Assembly (NCBI GenBank): GCA_936440205.1
Contig: OW387149.1
Span: forward strand, 27,481,151-27,545,150
From: Lepidonotus clava
Taxonomy: Eukaryota > Annelida > Polychaeta > Phyllodocida > Polynoidae
Length of the DNA: 64,000 nucleotides
Direction of reading: 5' to 3'
Below the pieces are notes generated by a model. That model ran no database searches, was not told the origin of the DNA, and saw only the letters and a list, made by a program, of their open reading frames with translations. The stretch's first letter is position 1. Each line of letters begins with the position of its first letter. A program made the translations under genes and the position numbers. This document shows, one piece after another, positions 48,401 through 57,400 of this stretch.

Positions 48401-51400
48401 CAGAGGTAGGGGAACTGACTAAATCATCCCATGGTTTAATAACTAAAGGATTATGTCATCTCCTCATTGCTGGTAACAGAGATAAAATAAATGACTAACA
48501 CCCATGTTTTAGTGACTAAAGGATTAACTCACCTCCTCCATGCTGGTAATAGAGGTAGGGGAACTGACTAAATCATCCCATGGCTTAATGACTAAAGGAT
48601 TAACTCACCTCCTCCATGCTGGTAACAGAGGTAGGGGAACTGACTAAATCATCCCATGGTGCTACTGACTAACTGACTAACTGACTAACTCACCTCCTCC
48701 ATGCTGGTAACAGAGGTAGGGGAACCTCCAGATATTGCCCAGGCCTACGGCCCAGCCGACGATGGTCAGGTAGAACTCGATCTGTTTCCCCCAGCGGCCC
48801 CGGGAAACAGTCCCCCGACCTTTACTGTCTGCGTCTGTGATGACCGTCTGCAGGAAAAAATACAGAATTGGAAGCAAAGAGTTCTGGAAAATACTTTTCA
48901 TACATTCATTCACAGTTAATTATGTTTCAATGTGAGATCAAAAAAGTCAGCAATTTATATATACATGTATATATATATGAAATGAATTTCTTCTGTTAGA
49001 ATTTGTGCTTTAAATTCTGTATTTGAATTGAAAATTAATTTGATTTGTGAATTTTATACACTGGTGCAGGATGTAAAGTAGCGTGAAGTGTATATCATCA
49101 GTATGTATAATAATACAACATTTTTTCAAATGTAATGATAACGGCCAAAGTTAAAATTGAAATCAAAGATGAAAGGGAAATAGAGAAACTGAACAATAAT
49201 TACAGTAAAGTGAAATATTGTAATTTAGTATAGGATCATTCTAAAACCTGAAATATGCTGCAAATAAGAACTTAAAGCCGTAGAAAATCTGATGACACAA
49301 ATGTGTATCAGCATTGTAGATTTAATTAACAGAGATAACGACATTTTCGAAAATGTGACTAACCATTTTTCCTTAGTGTATGTAACAAATGTCCCAAATA
49401 ATAAATATCCAGTGTCCTTTCACCATCTGTAGTAATCTTCAAATGCGTCCGATACTATTCCCAACTGATTTATATATCATAGTGGGCCCCCGTGACAATG
49501 CAGGTTTGAACACTTCACACACCTCAGCCGATACCACTGTATACACTAGACCTCTCACCTCAATCAATACTCCCACTACTAACGATCAAGGTACCGAACT
49601 GTCCGCTCTCACCACGATTAATGATCATCAGGTAGGTCTACTGGAGCCAGATGTTCGGAACTTCGTAAGATATCTTTGAAACTGATTAAGGTATTTTTGA
49701 AACGTATAAAGATTTTTTCAAAATGTATAGGCCCCTACAGATATTTCCGAAACGTCTAAGGCTAATCAGTGAATTTTGACTTGTGACTCAAGATTGGAGA
49801 ATCTGTCTGTAGCAAATTAAGTTTACATCTAATAATCCTACTTTGGGATTATTACGCATTGCAATGATTGATGTTTGTAAAAGACAAGAGTGCTAATCTT
49901 GATACCCTGATCAAATTTTCCTGATTAGCCTAATTTATTACGAAGATATGAGCCTTTAACTACCACCTCGCGTCTCAATGTCGCAGGGTTGAAGTGTACA
50001 TAGGTGAGTAGTGAGGCTTTTATTCACATAGCTCGCATACATTAAACTATCATTAAAGTATCATTTCCAGCTAAGGATACTTCCTAGAAAATCATGTCTT
50101 CTTGTGTCCCTTCCATTTTTCAAAATCATCCGGACCTTCAAAATCATAATAATAAAGACAGAGTTCCAAAATGCCTTGATAGAGATCTCCCACGCCATTT
50201 ATGATGTCAGAATTAACGGCACAACATCCAACATTCTATCGGAAACGGTCCAAATAATCTGAGTGCGTAACTTTTAGTGACTCTATGGCCCCTCTCTATG
50301 TCCATATTATTCGTAGGAAATGCTTACATTGTCAGGGTCCAGATCTCTTCTCCTACCCCATTGTGGCCCTTCCCCAAACTCCCACTGGTTCGTTATAGGA
50401 ATCGAAGTAGACCTATATCACCGTTATCTAAGACAATGCTGCTCGTTTTTGAAAATATGTTCTAAAAAGTGAACAAATCGTGATTTATTTGCGGTAGAGT
50501 GCCTAGAATTGAATAAAAACAGTAGCGGAACCGGTGGGTGGTGAAATCACATCTGTAAATTCGGATATCTTATCAGAGAGAGGAACGTGCTTGAACTCTG
50601 CCTTATCCCAAATTCTAGGGTGGTTTGAGGACTTTGTCTCAACGGGCATTGTCCCAGGTCTAAATGTTGTAAATCTTAATAATTTTGCTTAAAAATAAAA
50701 ATCTACGCATGTACACATGTTTCGCCTAGTACAGGTATCAATATATGAGTCTTTCACGTACTCACCAAGGGGGTTGTATGGTAAATGTGCGTAAATTCCT
50801 GTAGAAATCTAAGTTTAATTTTATCCCGAGGGGATAGGGTACTGGAAATATTCGAGTGTTGTCTGCTTAATGAAAGGCGCCATCGGTTACATAGGGGGCA
50901 GCATAAGAACCGTTTTGTCTATATCACTCATATATCATTATATTCCTAAAGGGAAGTGACACGATCTTGCCATAGCAAGAACTTCTGATTCGATGACTAA
51001 TATGTGGGGCAAGTAAATGTGATTTATAGTTAAATTTGTTTACTTGAAAAGTAGAATAAAGCGGAACCATAATGCACAGTCACTCATCTGTCTTTTGCGT
51101 CCATGTGTATTCTTAAATGATATATACAATGCATACTTTCCCATATAGACTCTCAATAGTGTGATGAACGGCTATTCAGCCAAAATACATAGAGGTTAAA
51201 ATAATAGAAATAAGGTAATAATAGAAATATATATAAGAGAACGAAATAGATGTAAAGAACGAAGAACGAAATAGATGTAAAGAACGAATATGTAAAGAAC
51301 GAATAACGAATATGTAAAGAACGAATAACGAAAACGTAATGGAACGAAACCTGGAAATATGTAAACCGGAAGTGAAATGTAAACCGGAAACGGAATATAT

Positions 51401-54400
51401 AAACCGGAAGTGACGTCAGTTGTAGGTCACGTGACCGAAGGCAGCCAATCAGGGCTGACCTCTCTAGTATATAAAGGGGCGGTGAGGCCCGAATAAACAG
51501 AGTTCTTTAACAGTTCTCCTGGTGTCCAGACGTGTCCTCTTTCCTGAAACAACAGCTAAAGATGAGCCGATCAGAGTAATTAAGCCGAAGTTAGGACAAA
51601 ACAGTCGAAGTTCGAGATAGGTAGTAGAAACATAGGGTAAGTGGCCCGATGGCCCGAAGAACGAGGAACGAGGGAACGGAGTAGAGCACGAAGGCCCGAA
51701 GTAGTACCGGAAACCGAGGCGTAGTATGGTACGAAGACATGGGGAGCGGAACGAGGGAGCGAAGTCCGCGGGGACGAGGGCGCGGCATGCTCGGCCCCAC
51801 GCTACCAAACAATAGGCGACCGTCGGCCCGTCGCCCCCGCGGACCGGAACTCAGGGGTGGACCGCCCCCCGGCCGACCCGTACCCCTACCATAATTTCCC
51901 TCCCCCGCAGTCCTCCGTCGACATCGAGTGCCGATTCCCGATCGATTCGCTCAGCCCCCCCTCGTGCGCGAGGCACGACTCTAGAAACACATCTCGGTTC
52001 TTGGCCCGGATTCCCCGTCCGCCCCGAGACCCGAACAACCCCCACGTTCCTCTGTTGTAAGAATCGGCAACCCCGACTTACCAGAGAACGTCACAATAGC
52101 AAGAATGGTTAATTGCATGTTCAACATATTGGAGTATTTAATTCAAATGACTACCTGAAACCTACTTGGACGATTGTATTGTATGATTGTGGTTTAAAGG
52201 GAGCCAAACCCAATATAATTGACAAAATTTTGCATTTGTTTGTAAACAAAGCCCATTTTTGCGGATCCACATTAATTGATTTGAGCACGGAAAACGTGTT
52301 TTTAATGATTTTTTTAACCGTATTTCATGGTTTAAATTTAACATGGGCCAGAAATAGGCTCAAGGAATAGATTTCCATGGTTATTTGAGTTTGGAAAATT
52401 TCATTGAATTTATTGGTTTTGGCTCTCTTTAACAAGTAATAATAATGAAAAAATATGATGACTGTCATTTAGTTAATCCGCTGACACAAACAAGGATTGT
52501 CGGCCATTGTCATATCTTCCTCACTACCGAGGAGTCACCCAAAAAATAGGTGAGCACTCTAAGCTAAATCATCTTGGCGAGATAAGATTCTAATCTTCAC
52601 TTATTGTGCTATCTACATTCCAGGTGCTCTACAGATGACAAGTGGCGATCGTCGTGACAGTTACCTTAAAAAGATTACACTGTTTGATATGCTTACTCAT
52701 GCCCGGGAAGATCCTGAAACATATATAACGTTTGTAACAATCTGTAATATTGTAACAAAATGGCAATGCTAGACAGGAAACTCTACATATTTCAAGGGAT
52801 ATCATAATGAGTTTAGATAAATTGATTCTATTGTCAGGGAACTATTATTACAAGGTTGTCTTAAGGTTGTCTTAAGATTGTCCTACGCCTTCTAAACATT
52901 TGTCGGAAGTATTGGGCTAAATGATGAAGTTTTTCTTTTGGAATTTCCTTACTACAGTGCACCTCTCTGATATTGACATATTTCTTTCCTATAAGCTATA
53001 GTAAGTATTATTGTTATCAGGAATACTCATTAATGATGTTTGTAAACTGGCCATCATCAATGGACGCTATGGGAAGCTACAACTGTCGAGATAGGTTGGG
53101 GTTGTCATCTTACAACCAAGTGAGTGGTGAAATGGGAATGAATTACAGTTACTGTGAGGACAAGTTCAAAAGGTCGTGTTGCTGTTTCTACAGTAAACTT
53201 ACAAAAAATGAATCAACCAACACATTTCATTATTTTCAAAACTGTAAAAACATTACTGTATACTTCTTATTTTCGTCGATTGCTGTAAGTTACTACTTCA
53301 TACCCAGCCAAGGATGCGATGTTATTATGATGTTGCAGCAACATTCTGGTTGGTTCTGTATTTAGTTCTTGTTACATCCTTTTGATGACTCCCAATTATG
53401 TCATTGCAACATACTTTTACGACATTGCACTGTGACGTTATTTTAATGTTTGGGTTACGCCCTTCAACCAAAGCATACTGTTCCTATAACATCTCTTTTG
53501 GTTTCTTCCTAACCTCACCAAAAATAATGTTACAATAACATTCTGACTTGGTGAGGTTTCAACCTCACCATTAATAACGTAACTGTTCTGTGCCATCTTA
53601 GTAAGTAACAAATTGACTAAAAAAGTATGGTTGCAGAATGCCTACGTCCCACGCTGGCTGGGTACTGCCGACTTTTGGTTATTGGTCATGATCCAAGTTG
53701 ACATGAGATTCCTTATCTAATTTTTCTCTGTATTCATTATCTGTATTCACAATCATTAAGGTTGATCAAGATCAGCTAATGACAAATTTTATCTCGTATT
53801 AAACTCCACTGTCTCCCAGTCCATCTACTCGCAGTAAGCATTGACTGTAATATCTAAGGTAACACGGGTTTCATGTTCAACTATAACGTTATCTTGTCAA
53901 TACACCAGTGCCATTTTCTGCCTTGTGCTCTTCTGGAAATGAACTGAGATAGGTTAAATAAGGTTAAACCTAACGTGGTTGTTTCACAGTGTTACAGGTT
54001 TTCTCCAGCTAGATATACCATTATCCCAACACAAGCTACAACCGTGTGTTAAACAGATTTCTTTAGTCAAATACATGCTTCTTTGCTGTAGTCAGTTGCA
54101 GTGAAATTGCCGCATTAAAAATGGTAGCGGCAGACCTAACTGTATAAAGAATGCCATCTAACCTTTCCTCTGTGCTGAACGAAAACTGGGACATTGTGAC
54201 AGTATTATCACCTTCAGGTCAGGTCTATCGATCGAACCTGGATATTAACCCAGAAAGATTGGTTTACACAGAACAGCGTGACATGTTGTGACGCTATGTA
54301 AGCTTGAAATATTTCTGTCGCATCTTTCTGCGTAGATATATCTCACAAAATGCCTGTAAAATACTGTTTCTACTGAACGACTCTATTGGCTACTTTCAAA

Positions 54401-57400
54401 ACTAAATCTTTTGTTGGCTGTGCAAGAGTCACAGCAGGCCACACCATCATAGTGTTATAATTAGGTAAATCATTATGTAAAATACTCAAAACTGTCTCCA
54501 TCTTAGTGGCCTATAAAGGTGACTTTTTATCCTGGAAGAAATCAGTGTCCTGTTTGGCACTCAACTGTTAACTACTAATTATTGTTGACTTATGCTTGGG
54601 AAAATATAGTAGCATGATACTATTCATTACCCGAGGGAAGTTCATAGACAAGACCCGATTCTAGGTGACTTGAGTACCTGTAAACCCGAGTATGGTCCTG
54701 AAGGAAATGAGGGTCCTAATAAGGTGCGTCGAGGGCAGCCCCAAAGTAGATCTTAGCTTCAACCCCTGACCACGACTATGTAATATAGAATGACTATAAA
54801 ACTAAGCCACATGGTGATCCCCGATACCCCCTTACATCTTTTTGAGCATGAAGACCCCACCGCCCCATGAAAATATTTGAGACTTTGAAATATCTCCAGT
54901 GGCCCATTGCATTATGACATTTCGTAACAGCGCACGCTCAAGAATAACTTTAATATGGTTTTGTAAAAGCACAAGGTTGTGCGGTTATGAAACCATCATA
55001 TCTCTGTTTCAACTGGATCAAATTAAGAATTATGAAAAAATCACTGTAAAGATTACTTTTATTATTATCATTATTATTTTCGTTGTTACGAAACTCATTG
55101 TGCAACAGGCCACATGCCCCCAAGTCCCATCCAGCCCTCTTTCCCAAACGAACCTAGGTCTACACCAGGCTGGGAGTGCACGGTGTGAACTGGGCATATT
55201 TGAAATATATTTTGAGTACCATCTCTTCCAGACATCAAATGGATACTGGTTGATTGCAACTGAAAACCAATTTTTTCCTTCTTAAATCGATATAATTATA
55301 GTAACACTATTTACATCTACAAAAAAGAAAAATCTATTCTAATCATGGTTTTTTCAATATTGTAAACAATCTCCACTGAAACCATTTCTTGGCCATGCAG
55401 TTGGGCAGAAATGAAGGACATCAACTATGAAAAAATGCATCATATAAAAGATAATCGTGATGTGAGGTCTTCTTTCTTTGCCATCGTCTTGTATTTATGC
55501 ATTTGTAAAGATATTTCATGCATCGTTTGATATCTATGCACAAAAGCTTTTCATACAACACAGTCGACCAACATACAAGTAGCACTACATTCTGAACTAG
55601 GAAGTTTCTGTCCACAACACACGCAGGAAGCAGTATTCCTAATTCCATAAGTAGAGCAATCATAACTTGGGGATAAAAATTTATATTCTGAAGCAATCTT
55701 TTTCGCACCTCACCTGTTAAATACATGGTTCGATGCAATGAAGTATCACTCAGAGTAGATGTATTACAGCTTGTTGAACGTCCACACGACAGCTGCTGTA
55801 GCCTTTTACTTCTTGTCAGCTTCAAGGGGAAGTTTATTATACCCTGGGTGGTATAGTAGTTAAGAGTTCATCGTTGAGACAGGAAGGGGAATAACTAAAG
55901 TGTTATCACCTTTGGGGGGGAGGGGGGTAGTTAAGGCGCATTTTTGTGAGTTTATGACCTTCTTTGTTTCATTGCTGCACTAACATGAAACCATAACTTC
56001 TGATTGAAGCTGCAGTTCCCCAGGCTATAAACCAGCAGTGTTCGTCCTGATGCATCGAGGCATAGTAAACAGCTAGGTAACAGGACTAGAACCTAGCCTG
56101 ACAAACTAGGAGATCAGCCGAATATGTAGAACATCATGATCCTGAAGAAACAGCTCTTATATAGGATATTTCAACCCTCATTAAAAAGACAAAGAAACAA
56201 CATTTACCAGCCCAACCAAATTTTCCTACATGACACAGCAGCGGGTTCAGGGGGAGGACAACCCATAGCCGGCCTCCCCATCTCTTTTTTTAAAACAAGT
56301 TTTCATTTGGTTGAGGTAAATTCATGTTCCTTTGTAAATTTTCTGAATACTCACCTGTTGACAGTAGGAAAAAGGGGGATGGGGCACTTTTGAATTCTTG
56401 ACGACAAAAGCTCAGTCCAGTGGCCCATTGCACAATTACAAATCGTTGCTGCGAAACCTCTTTCCTACTGGATCAAGTTAATTCTGTAAACTTTAGATTT
56501 ATATATGATAGGACAGTGTATATCTTAAAATTATTCTGTAGCTCTAGGATTCTACAGCTCATTTTGAATTTCTTAAGTGTGTAAAACACCACGTGTAAAC
56601 ATCAAAGTAGACCACGAAAGGTTTTGCTGTTGTGCAACTGTTTATTTTTACCATTGGTATTGTGCCGCGAGCCACAGATAGAAAAAGACCCCCGCCGCCC
56701 CTCCCGCATTTCAAAATGTTGTCCCGCCAGTTTGATCTAATATGATCAAAATGTATCAGAACCAATATAATTAAGGGATGACAATACTGCCTTTTGGTAC
56801 CAATGTTATTGCGATTTGTCGGTGAGTTACCCATTCAAGTATTGAACGGCTGCACGATAGAGATGAAAGCTAGTTTATAATACAGAGGAGGTCTATAGAG
56901 GTAGAGATGCTTTAGTAGATGCAACTCTTTAATAATCTAGATGGCAGGCGTCATAATGTTATTGCTGTAAATCATTTATTATATTTTAAAATAGCCCAAT
57001 GTTATTGGAGTGGTAAGGATAAACTAAAACTCAATAATCCAATACGTTAACGGTCGCGCTTGTGAAATATATCCCACATAATTAAGTGGGACCAATGACA
57101 TTTTTGTTATCAAAATAGAGGTAATTGTAATTGTGGAATCAAATCTATTTGAACATCCGGTCACAAAGAAAAGATTTATGAAAAGGACACTGTCAATTTG
57201 ATATAAAGCCAACGGCCTGATTGGAAATGGAATAGACACACACTATATTTCATCTGGCATATCATCGTCAAATCTCTAATGATCTCACTATCTTTGTTAT
57301 AACCGCAGGCTAAATCAATATGCATTATAGAAAAATGCCAAATGCTGATTCTCTGCCAGAAGTCTTTAACATTGAATATTTTAGTACTGATGATAATACA

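Noticed and set aside
47900-48693. CRISPR-like array of ~30-bp repeats with ~46-bp spacers
   Set aside because: The 'spacers' are also repeated, the repeat is an exon end with a splice donor, and the window is animal DNA.
55421-55825. 134-codon minus-strand frame in SLC6 intron 1
   Set aside because: AT-rich codons, no recognised domain and no clear splice context; long enough to note but not to support.
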